A stretch of DNA of 64,000 nt from Sphingomonas cavernae (lineage in GTDB: Bacteria > Pseudomonadota > Alphaproteobacteria > Sphingomonadales > Sphingomonadaceae): the NCBI RefSeq assembly GCF_003590775.1, contig NZ_QYUM01000002.1, forward strand, positions 930,001-994,000, given 5' to 3'. The notes under the pieces were generated by a model. That model was not told where the DNA came from. It saw nothing but the letters and a program-made list of their open reading frames with translations, and made no database searches. Shown here piece after piece: positions 50,972 through 58,730 of this stretch (positions within the stretch are counted from its first letter, which is position 1; each line of letters starts with the position of its first letter). The translations under genes and the position numbers were made by a program.

Positions 50972-51652
50972 TCAATTGCACGATGCGATCTGGCGATCAT
51001 TCTCACCAATGCCGCGCATGACCGCCCAGATCGCCGCCTGGGTGCGGTTGAGCACGTTCAGCTTCCTGAGGATCGCCTTGATGTGCACCTTGACCGTTGC
51101 CTCGGTGATATCGAGGCGACGTGCGATGACCTTGTTGGCCTCACCGCAGACAAGACATTGCAGGATCTCGATTTCACGATCCGAAATGTTGACCGAGGCA
51201 CGGCTCGCTTCCCAGTCGCCGCTGGCCGGTTGCCAGTGCATGTTGGTGAGCGACTCGACAACCTGGGTCGGGACCACCTTTTCGCCAAGCGCGATCAGGT
51301 TGAGCGCGCCCGCGAGCGGTTCGCACGATATCGCCTTGACCAGATAGCCGTCGGCGCCCGCCTCGAAGGCGCGGGCAATGGCGTCGAGTCGATAATTGTC
51401 GGCCATTATCACGACGCGACACCCCGGAAACCGCTGGCGCAGCTTCCGACATGTATCGAGTCCTTCCTTGTCCGAAGTGGAATCGACGATGAACAGGCAA
51501 TGCTGATTGCCGTTTTCATTGTCGCTGGAAATCTGCTCGGCATCCTGCACAACGTCGAGGACGTTGAATGACTGTTCGGTAAGGATTCGCCTTAGCCCCT
51601 CCCGAACAATTTCATTTCTGCCAAGGATAGAAACCTGAATATTGTCACGCAT
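50972..51652 (-). CDS. LuxR-type response regulator with degenerate receiver
   Basis: 226 aa from the ATG at 51652 (GGAGG upstream). The receiver fold is recognisable, with FIVDSTSD as the possible phosphorylation-site strand and GADGYLVKA carrying the conserved Lys. The acidic pair normally near the N-terminus is replaced: VSILGRNEIVREGLRRIL has Gly-Arg-Asn where Asp-Asp is expected. The C-terminal HTH is complete (ISDREIEILQCLVCGEANKV and ATVKVHIKAILRKLNVLNRT). It is not next to a histidine kinase. It lies between the two halves of the glycan locus and may control it without phosphorylation. Confidence 0.88.
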   Translation of the reverse strand: MRDNIQVSILGRNEIVREGLRRILTEQSFNVLDVVQDAEQISSDNENGNQHCLFIVDSTSDKEGLDTCRKLRQRFPGCRVVIMADNYRLDAIARAFEAGADGYLVKAISCEPLAGALNLIALGEKVVPTQVVESLTNMHWQPASGDWEASRASVNISDREIEILQCLVCGEANKVIARRLDITEATVKVHIKAILRKLNVLNRTQAAIWAVMRGIGENDRQIASCN

Positions 51653-51962
51653 AACACCCTCCACTGCACTGTCTGCAATTCATGGAAACAGGATTATGCG
51701 ACCACCGCCCTGATAATAATTCGTACTGAACCCCTGAAATTATTCTTTCTAAAGCGGATGCTGATTACGCAAAGACGGACGATAACCGCCATTGCGTGTC
51801 GGACAATTCGCTCACTCGCCCAAATCTTGCCGATTATACGAATGAATTGCCTCAACGGCCAATCAGTCGCCTTTTAATCGACAGGGGATGGACGCCCTTT
51901 CAGTGTGTTAAGATGAAGCTAATGCCATTCGCGAAGCATTACCAATGGGATTATTACGTACG
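51653..51962. other. 310-nt intergenic region, AT-richer, upstream of the LuxR-type gene
   Basis: No gene or RNA is recognised. It probably holds the LuxR gene's promoter and the 3' end of the HAD operon. A short open frame at 51796-52146 (+) is a shadow of the HAD gene. Confidence 0.35.
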
Positions 51963-52679
51963 TCATCCTTCGGCGCAGATATTAGTCCAGTCGAGCCTCG
52001 AAAGGTCCACAATGGTCAGGTCGCTCTCGCCCGAAAGGTGCATTGCCTCAGCAATATTGACGCGCTGCGGTCGATCCACCCGGATCGTTCGCCATCCCCG
52101 CCGCCGGGGGGTCACAAAATCCTTGGTCGGATTGTCGCCGATATAGGTAAGGCACCGGGCCGGGAGTCCGAACAACGCCTCGATGCACTCGAAGGCGCGC
52201 GGATGCGGCTTCCAATAGGCGCGCCCCCACAGGTCGGTGCAAATCATCGGCCAGAAACCGTGCGATGCCAGCCCAAGCGCCCTGAGCTTCTGTTGCTGCG
52301 CAACCAGGAAACCGTCGGTCACTAGCGCAAGGCGCAAACCATCGGGACGGTCCCCCGCGAGCAGCGCGGCCGCATCCTGTGCCAGACTGATCTGGGGCCA
52401 GTGCTTTCGATAGACGCTGACCGCCTGACCGATCAGTTCCGGCGTGGTGCGTACACCGAGGTCGGCGAAGGCGCGGTCGAAGACATCGCCCCTGTGCCCT
52501 GCATCAAACAGCGCAGTTGCCCGCGCAGCAAAGTCCGCAATCTTGAAGCGCTGCTCCGCCCACGCGCCCACGGCGCGAAATCCGCTCAACACATAATCGC
52601 GCTCGAGATAGAGCGTGTCGTCGAGATCGAAGACAACCACACGCTCGACGCGCTCATACGGAGGCGGATGCGGGATCAT
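51963..52679 (-). CDS. HAD-superfamily hydrolase
   Basis: 238 aa. HAD motif I VVFDLDDTLYLERDYV (Asp nucleophile ~20), motif II in LALVTDGFL, the Lys of motif III in KPHPRAFECI and motif IV GDNPTKDFVTPRRRGW are all present. It probably dephosphorylates a sugar or other small phosphate made by the neighbouring enzymes. The start overlaps the ATP-grasp stop (ATGA), so the two are coupled. Confidence 0.9.
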   Translation of the reverse strand: MIPHPPPYERVERVVVFDLDDTLYLERDYVLSGFRAVGAWAEQRFKIADFAARATALFDAGHRGDVFDRAFADLGVRTTPELIGQAVSVYRKHWPQISLAQDAAALLAGDRPDGLRLALVTDGFLVAQQQKLRALGLASHGFWPMICTDLWGRAYWKPHPRAFECIEALFGLPARCLTYIGDNPTKDFVTPRRRGWRTIRVDRPQRVNIAEAMHLSGESDLTIVDLSRLDWTNICAEG

Positions 52680-53707
52680 GATCCGACAAAGACCGCTGCA
52701 TCATAGCGCAGCATGATGACGTCCGCGCGCCACGCGTCATGCGCGCCGGGCGCCCTGCCAAGAGCTTCTTCGAGAAGCCAGGTGGAGAATGTCGCTCCCG
52801 CATGGTGCGCCAGCGGATATCCGCCGCCGAACCGCGCATTGATCTCGAATATCTTTGCTTCGCCGGCGTCGTCGACCATGGCCTGGAAACAGAGCGCGCC
52901 TCTCGGCTCGGGCAATGCCGCAGCCATATCGGCAGCGAGGCGCGCAAGTTGCGGCGATCGCCGCGTGATGCCCTTCTCGACCTCCCCCGCACGGATCTGG
53001 ATCCGTTCATGTGGAACCGCGCAGCGCAATTGCCCCGATCGATCGAAGAACATGTTCACCGTATGCTCGCGCCCGCGCAACAGTTCTTGCGCGATGAAGG
53101 GCTCGTTGGATTCGATACGGCGGAGTTCCGCAATATCGTGGACAATCTGGACGCCCCGGCCGGAGCTGCCATGCGCGGGCTTGACGAGCAGCGGCCACGA
53201 CCACTCCGCGGCCGCAGCCTCAACAGCATCAAGCGGCGCGCTGCGCGGGCTGGCAATATGATGCTGCGCCAGAAATTCCGCGGTGCGCAGCTTGTCTCGC
53301 GCAATGCCGACCAGCGCAGGTGAGCTTACCGATACCGTCGCGCCGATCGCCGCGAAGCGATCGCGCGCCAGCGCCAGAGGATGGAGTTCGGTATCGATCG
53401 TCGGAACGACCAGCGAAATGCCATTATCGCGGCACAGTTCGAGAACCACGTCCGCATAATCGGGATCATCGGCACGGGGCACCGCGAAGGCGCGGCCCGC
53501 CTCATGGCATGCGGGGCTCCAATCGGGGCGCAGATCGCACGCGAAGAGATCGAGCTCGACGCCGAGCGCCGCGGCCGAGGACCAGAAACTGCGGAGCAGC
53601 TCGACGCGCCTGCCCGCGGAAGTGACCAGCATCGCGATACGCTGCCCCCCGCCATTGCGCGTCGAAGGCATTACACCCACGATCTGTCCGGCGGGCTGGG
53701 GGCGCAT
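52676..53707 (-). CDS. ATP-grasp ligase
   Basis: 343 aa from the ATG at 53707. A GTG at 53719 overlaps the PIG-L stop (GTGA), and an internal ATG before LVTSAGRRVELL could also serve; the start is uncertain. The pre-ATP-grasp domain is MLVTSAGRRVELLRSFW. The ATP-grasp core has WPLLVKPAHGSSGRGVQIV and the metal/ATP motif KIFEINARFGGGYPLAHHAG. It resembles carbamoyl-phosphate-synthase-like ligases of polysaccharide loci, which join a carboxylate to an amine. The product may be an amino-acid-decorated amino sugar; this is inference. Confidence 0.85.
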   Translation of the reverse strand: MRPQPAGQIVGVMPSTRNGGGQRIAMLVTSAGRRVELLRSFWSSAAALGVELDLFACDLRPDWSPACHEAGRAFAVPRADDPDYADVVLELCRDNGISLVVPTIDTELHPLALARDRFAAIGATVSVSSPALVGIARDKLRTAEFLAQHHIASPRSAPLDAVEAAAAEWSWPLLVKPAHGSSGRGVQIVHDIAELRRIESNEPFIAQELLRGREHTVNMFFDRSGQLRCAVPHERIQIRAGEVEKGITRRSPQLARLAADMAAALPEPRGALCFQAMVDDAGEAKIFEINARFGGGYPLAHHAGATFSTWLLEEALGRAPGAHDAWRADVIMLRYDAAVFVGS

Positions 53708-53715
53708 GACGACGC

Positions 53716-54393
53716 TCACCCCAATGCCCGCACGAGGACAAATGCCTCGGCTGCCGCCTTGCACACGGTTGCGCCGCGCAGCATGGCAAGCGCTGCCAGC
53801 GCCTCGGTGGAACGTTCGTGCGGAAACGGCCGTAGCTGCGAGGCATAACAACCAAAGGCTTCGAGCTTGGCCGATAGATGATCGGCGATATCGACGAAAA
53901 TATTGGGCTGAAATCCTGGCGTCAGATAGGGCGCATTCCAGTTGGTTTCCGAAAGCGTCTCATAGGCCATCACCATCCGAGGAAACGTTTCGAAGCTCGG
54001 GCGAGCCGCGACCAGCGCGGATTGGAAGAGTATCTGGTGATCGAGATGGATGTCGCCGACAAAGGGAACGAACAGGACCTCGGGCTCTTCGGATAGGACG
54101 AGATCGCGCAACGCGCCGTTCAATTCAGCGTGCGGGACGCGGTCCAGTTCCGCCGCGGGAAAATCGAGCCAGTGTCGCCTGGCAACCCCCAAGCGGGCGT
54201 GCGCGGCGGCGATCTCCCCCTCGAGCATGTTGACCGCCGATTCAGTGAAGCGCGGCGGCCTGCCGCGCGTCGCAAGCACAACGGTGACGCGACAGCCCAT
54301 CGTGGCAAGCCTGGCGATCGTGCCGCCACAGCCCAGCACCTCGTCATCGGGGTGCGGCGCGATCACCATCGCCCGGCTGATCCCTTCAAGCAT
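53716..54393 (-). CDS. PIG-L family N-deacetylase
   Basis: 225 aa from the ATG at 54393, with GGGGGAG upstream. The family motif VIAPHPDDEVLGCGGTIA (~10-27) holds the metal-binding His-Pro-Asp-Asp, and a second ligand His is in VGDIHLDHQILFQSAL. Such enzymes remove N-acetyl groups from sugars, freeing an amine for another group. The ATG overlaps the end of the formyltransferase gene in ATGCTTGA. The same long frame also runs into the formyltransferase, but that reading is caused by a frameshift and is not a true fusion. Confidence 0.85.
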   Translation of the reverse strand: MLEGISRAMVIAPHPDDEVLGCGGTIARLATMGCRVTVVLATRGRPPRFTESAVNMLEGEIAAAHARLGVARRHWLDFPAAELDRVPHAELNGALRDLVLSEEPEVLFVPFVGDIHLDHQILFQSALVAARPSFETFPRMVMAYETLSETNWNAPYLTPGFQPNIFVDIADHLSAKLEAFGCYASQLRPFPHERSTEALAALAMLRGATVCKAAAEAFVLVRALG

Positions 54394-55311
54394 CCCGCGC
54401 TCCCCCATGTCCACCGAGCCGGGCGTGAAGCCTTGGCATGCCGTCGACACTATCCCAATCGCTGATCCAGAGTCCTCGCCCGTCGCCGCAGCGCACCGCG
54501 AAACCCGTCGTATCCCGAGCGATGACTTGGCCCGCCGACGCAATATGCCGTTCCGCCCCGGCCATGGCCGGGCACTCCAGATCGTCAGACGCGAGGCGCC
54601 GTACGTCGTGAATGCTCCAGGATAGGGCCGCCCAACCGCGCGGATCAGCCGTTCGATCTCGGGCGCCGGGCGCGACCAGTCGATCCGGCCGTCTTCGGGG
54701 GTGCGTCGCGCTGCCCAGCTCGCATATTGCGCGTCCTGTGCGATTCGCGGCGCTCTCGCGCTCGCGATCAACGGAAGGCTCTCGGCAAGCATTGCCGACA
54801 AGGCCTCTATATGCCGCGCGTAAAGCGAACCGACGGTCTCGGTCGCGCCGACATGCAGAAAATGCTGGTTGAGGATCGGGCCGCTGTCGACGCCTTCGTC
54901 CATCCAGAAGAGCGTCGAGGCGGTGATGTTATACCCCAGCAGTATCGTCCACGGAATCACCCCACGGCCGCGCAACTGCGGCAAGGGCGCTGGATGATAG
55001 CCAACGACCTTGCGACCCGCGGCGTCGAGAAACGCGGGGCGACAGATCTGCGACCAGCCGATGACAAAGGTGCAATCGGGCGCAATCTCGCCGATCGCGT
55101 CGAGTGCTTCGTCGCCATTGCCGTTGGCGCACCTGATCACGCGCGCACCCGCGCCCACCGCCTCGGGACCCAGGTCGACGAAATCGGAATGACGACCAGA
55201 CAGATCCTCGGGCAGCGTGATTACGCCGGCAAGCGACCAGTCCGGACTTGCTGCGATGGCGCTGAGCGCGACGCGCGTGCTTTCAACCGCGCCGACGAGC
55301 ATCGCCCGCAT
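54386..55311 (-). pseudogene. Formyltransferase (FMT-like, sugar N-formyltransferase) with a one-base frameshift
   Basis: The frame from the ATG at 55311 reads well to about 54560, then becomes nonsense. Reading one base out of phase from the C4 run at 54556-54559 restores a sensible FMT C-terminal domain (AERHIASAGQVIARDTTGFA, then CGDGRGLWISDWDSVDG) ending at TGA 54386-54388, overlapping the PIG-L start. The reading needs one extra G on the coding strand; the length 926 nt is one short of 309 codons. The catalytic region has His106 in YHPAPLPQLRGRG and Asp142 in DEGVDSGPI. The Asn usually two before the His is Gly104. It may be a real inactivation, a sequencing error or a slippage site. If intact, it would formylate an amino sugar with N10-formyl-THF. 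Confidence 0.8.
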
Positions 55312-57034
55312 ACACACTCCGTATCGCTGGATGGTTGAGCCGCTCGCCGCGCACAAGCACAAGCAGCGTACGAAGGGCGATCTGGCAGTCGAGCCGCCAG
55401 GAGGCGTGTGCAATATACCACAGATCGAGTGACAGCTTGTCCTCCTCGGTCAGCAGCGTGTTGCCATTGACCTGCGCCCAGCCGGTCAGCCCCGGACGCA
55501 TCGAACTCCTCACCGAACCGACGTCTCCCTCGAGCAAGCTGGATTCGGGGAGCATCGGGCGCGGCCCGACCAGGCTCATCTCGCCCTTGAGCACATTGAG
55601 AAGTTGCGGCAGCTCGTCGAGCCGGAAACGGCGCAGAAAGCGGCCCAGTGGTGTCGTGCGGGCAGCGTCGTCGGCGAGCGAGCCATCGGCCGCCCGGGCG
55701 TCGGTCATCGTCCTGAACTTGCGCAACCGAAAGGGTCTCCCCTTGCGGCCGCAGCGCGTCTGGGTGAACAGGATCGGCCTTCCAAGAAACAGGGCGACCA
55801 AAGCCGCGATGACCAGAGCCAGGGGCGCGAGCACCACTATCCCGAGCAAGGACGCGACAATGTCGAACGCACGGCGACCTATCCCGCCCGAAGCCGGGAC
55901 TATGCGCGGCTGATGCTCACGGTCGAGCCCCATGGTTCCCAGCAGGATCGCGTTGACCTTTTCGACGGCGTAGTGATCCTGCGCAGTGCGTCGCGCCGCC
56001 GCGCCCATGCGGGTTGCAAGATCCGGATCCCGTATAAATCGCTCCATGGCGTCGGCGAGGGCTCCGGCGTCGCGTGGCGCAACAAGAAATCCGTTCACAC
56101 CCTCGACGATGGGTTCGCGGCAGCCGGGCATATCGGTGGTGATGACCGCGCGGCCCACGGCCATCGCCTCCAATATCGTGCGCGGTAGTCCCTCGCGATA
56201 ATAGCTGGGCAGCACGAACACAGTGGCGCGGGCGAGGATCGGCGCCACATCGCGCGTTTCGCCAAGATATTCGACCAGCCCTTCCGCATGCCACGCCTCA
56301 ACCTCGGCACGCTTGATTCCGGTGGGATTTGCGTCAAGCGGACCGAGCAGCAGGAAGCGCGCGGGCGCGCCGCGGGCGCGCAGCAGCCGAGCCGCCTCGA
56401 CAAATTCGCACAAACCCTTGTCGCGCAGCAGCCGAGCGACCATCAGGAAGCACGCCGCGCCCGCAGGCACAGGCTGCGGCGCGAAACGCGCGATATCGAC
56501 GCCCGATCCGGGCACCTGCACAACCCTGTGCGCTTCGTCGATGATGCCATGCCGCAACATTTCGGCGCGGTCGTCACGGTTAAACACGAACACCGCCTCC
56601 GCACGCGCTACCGCCATCCGGTATAGATACGAAACGATTGCGCGCAGCAGCGCCGAACTGGCGCCGGGGCTAAAGACATGACCCAGCCCGCTGACCATCG
56701 CAAAATAGCGCCCGCGCCCGACAATACGCATGCCGATCCCAGCGTAAATGATCGGCTTTTGGGTATAGGCGAGCAAGACATCGGGGCGTTCGCGGCGGAC
56801 CAGGGACACCAGACCCGTCAGCGTGACGAGGTCCGACAAGGGATTGGTCCCCGTCCGGCGCATCGCGATCCGACGATATTCGACACCCATTTGGGCAAGC
56901 TGCGCGATAATCTCAGCGTCATCCTCGGGCGCGCAGGCGATTACCCGATGTCCGGCCTTCACCAAAGCCCCGAGCAGCGCGCCCCGAAAGTTGATGAGCG
57001 AGTAGGCAAGGCTGGCGACGACGACGACTTTCAT
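55283..57034 (-). CDS. Fused GT4 glycosyltransferase and phosphoglycosyl transferase (PglA-PglC-like)
   Basis: 583 aa. Residues 1-370 are a GT4 glycosyltransferase with EGLPRTILEA (E281-E289, the EX7E pattern). Residues ~385-580 are a monotopic phosphoglycosyl transferase: a re-entrant membrane helix (DIVASLLGIVVLAPLALVIA), RLRKFRTM, the Asp473-Glu474 catalytic pair in RFRLDELPQLLNVLKGEMSL and GPRPMLPES. The C-terminal half would put a sugar-phosphate on undecaprenyl phosphate and the N-terminal half add the second sugar, as PglC and PglA do as separate enzymes. It overlaps the upstream GT4 gene by 4 nt and the formyltransferase gene by 29 nt. Confidence 0.9.
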   Translation of the reverse strand: MKVVVVASLAYSLINFRGALLGALVKAGHRVIACAPEDDAEIIAQLAQMGVEYRRIAMRRTGTNPLSDLVTLTGLVSLVRRERPDVLLAYTQKPIIYAGIGMRIVGRGRYFAMVSGLGHVFSPGASSALLRAIVSYLYRMAVARAEAVFVFNRDDRAEMLRHGIIDEAHRVVQVPGSGVDIARFAPQPVPAGAACFLMVARLLRDKGLCEFVEAARLLRARGAPARFLLLGPLDANPTGIKRAEVEAWHAEGLVEYLGETRDVAPILARATVFVLPSYYREGLPRTILEAMAVGRAVITTDMPGCREPIVEGVNGFLVAPRDAGALADAMERFIRDPDLATRMGAAARRTAQDHYAVEKVNAILLGTMGLDREHQPRIVPASGGIGRRAFDIVASLLGIVVLAPLALVIAALVALFLGRPILFTQTRCGRKGRPFRLRKFRTMTDARAADGSLADDAARTTPLGRFLRRFRLDELPQLLNVLKGEMSLVGPRPMLPESSLLEGDVGSVRSSMRPGLTGWAQVNGNTLLTEEDKLSLDLWYIAHASWRLDCQIALRTLLVLVRGERLNHPAIRSVYAGDARRRG

Positions 57035-58221
57035 GCCGGCACCCCCTTCTGACCGGGCAGGCCTCGGGTTGGCGCGGGGCCGTGGTGCGCGAGCACGTCA
57101 CGATAAAGTTCGACATAGCGGGCCGCGACATCGTGCAACGCATAACGCTCGATGATCCGTCCGCGCGCCGCTTGCCCGAGCCGCCGGCGCGCCTCGGACC
57201 CGGCGTCGACGAGCTGGACCAGCGCCCGCGCCAGTGCATCCGGATCGCGCGGCGGGACCACAAGCCCGGTTTCCGCAATGATGCTCCGACTTTCGCCGAC
57301 ATCGGTCGCGATGCACGGCACGCCGCAGGCCATCGCCTCTCCGACGATGTTCGGAAAGCCTTCGCCCCACGCCGAAGGAAGCGCCAATATGTCCAATCCG
57401 CCCAGCCACGCGGCAACATCTGCGCGCCCATCGACGAGCGTATAGCGGTCCGGCGGCAGTCCGGACGCCATCGCGCGCGCATGCGCAGCGTCCGCCGACG
57501 CCATGCCCTGGCCGACAATGAGGAGATGAATATCCGCACCGTCCGATCGCGCCCTGCGAACCGCTTCCACCAGATTGCCCGGATCCTTCATCGGATGCGC
57601 GCGCGCAACCATGCCGACCACCACCGCGTCCTCGTCAATGCCGAACAGGCCGCGGAGGCGGCGCGGCGCGGCGGGATCCGGCCGGTATTTGTCGCAGTCG
57701 AAACCGTTGGGGATCACGAGCGCATGACGCGGCGAATATCCCAGGGCTTCATATTGCGTGCGCGCGGCGTGCGAATTGTAGATGATCGCCGCGGGCCGTT
57801 TTGACAGGACAGCGCCAAGCCGCATCACCTGCTGCGTCGTCCATTTCTCGTTGCGAATATCGTCGAGCGAGTGCCGCACGTTCCAGATGAGCGGTGGGGC
57901 GGGAGACACCGCGCGGGCCGCTAGCCAGGATGCAATATGGCCATGGTGCATCCAGCCCATGATCAGGTCGGGCCGCCGGTGCCGCGCGAGGCGCATCAGA
58001 TTCAGCGCACGCGTGGGTGAGGCAAGACGGCGGTGTATCGATAGCGTGTCGATCGGCGTCCCGCCTGCAGCGATCCGCTCGCCCGCGGGCCCGGGCGTCA
58101 TCAAACTCAATATCCGCTGATCGATGCTGGGCGCTCCCTGCGCTACAAGTCTGGCGAGCATGGTTTCAGCGCCCCCGACATTGAGCGCAGTGATGACATG
58201 CAGCAGCGTCACATCCGCCAT
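57031..58221 (-). CDS. GT4 family glycosyltransferase
   Basis: 396 aa from the ATG at 58221. The N-terminal acceptor domain has VITALNVGGAETMLARLVAQ, and the C-terminal nucleotide-sugar domain has GMVARAHPMKDPGNLVEAVR and AWGEGFPNIVGEAMACGVPC, with the EX7E pair. It is the first gene of the minus-strand glycan operon and likely extends the lipid-linked oligosaccharide after the fused enzyme. Confidence 0.9.
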   Translation of the reverse strand: MADVTLLHVITALNVGGAETMLARLVAQGAPSIDQRILSLMTPGPAGERIAAGGTPIDTLSIHRRLASPTRALNLMRLARHRRPDLIMGWMHHGHIASWLAARAVSPAPPLIWNVRHSLDDIRNEKWTTQQVMRLGAVLSKRPAAIIYNSHAARTQYEALGYSPRHALVIPNGFDCDKYRPDPAAPRRLRGLFGIDEDAVVVGMVARAHPMKDPGNLVEAVRRARSDGADIHLLIVGQGMASADAAHARAMASGLPPDRYTLVDGRADVAAWLGGLDILALPSAWGEGFPNIVGEAMACGVPCIATDVGESRSIIAETGLVVPPRDPDALARALVQLVDAGSEARRRLGQAARGRIIERYALHDVAARYVELYRDVLAHHGPAPTRGLPGQKGVPA

Positions 58222-58730
58222 AGCTCTCGACTGCCCCCACTCGAAACCGTCGCCGACACCGCCACGACTATTCCACGATGCGGTGAAAAGTGCGCTCCAG
58301 ACCGGCAATTGCAGCGTTGATGCTAGCTTCCCCGACGCACGCAAGGGCGGAAATTCCGGCCACTATCCTTTCGGACGGGATCGCGCGTAGCCGGCTGACG
58401 AATGCGTCCGAATACAGATCCGACCCGATGCACTGCCGGCGCGCGATGCGAGCACGGCGCTCCGCGCCTCCCACGCATCACGGTTTGCGGCACAATGCGG
58501 CCTGTCGGATAGCTCTGAAATCAAAAGGGGTGGAGCGCTACCCCGATTCAGCCTGCTCCGAAGAGCGCGTTCATTTCAGCGTTTATGAACATATTCTTTA
58601 GATCGTGGAGCACGCCGGCCGTTCAATCGGCAGCGGCAGCGAATGGGCCGGCCCCGAAGTTCTCCGCACTTCTGCCGGCAGGGGTCGCAACATCAACCGC
58701 ACGCCGGGAAAATATCCCGCGCGTGACCAA
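58222..58730. other. 509-nt divergent intergenic region, no gene claimed
   Basis: It lies between the GT4 operon and the CapD-like gene and should carry both promoters. Short open frames at 58268-58474 (-) and 58290-58601 (+) show no domain or ribosome site and are not called. No JUMPstart element or terminator was recognised. Confidence 0.35.

Noticed and set aside
51796-52146. 116-codon plus-strand frame with an acceptable start
   Set aside because: Its second half is antisense to the HAD gene and no domain is visible.
53716-55413. A single 565-codon bifunctional formyltransferase/PIG-L protein
   Set aside because: The middle section is nonsense in that frame, while a one-base shift restores a normal formyltransferase end and an ATGCTTGA gene overlap.
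58268-58601. Short open frames in the glycan-locus divergent region
   Set aside because: No ribosome site, signal or domain on either strand; likely chance frames.
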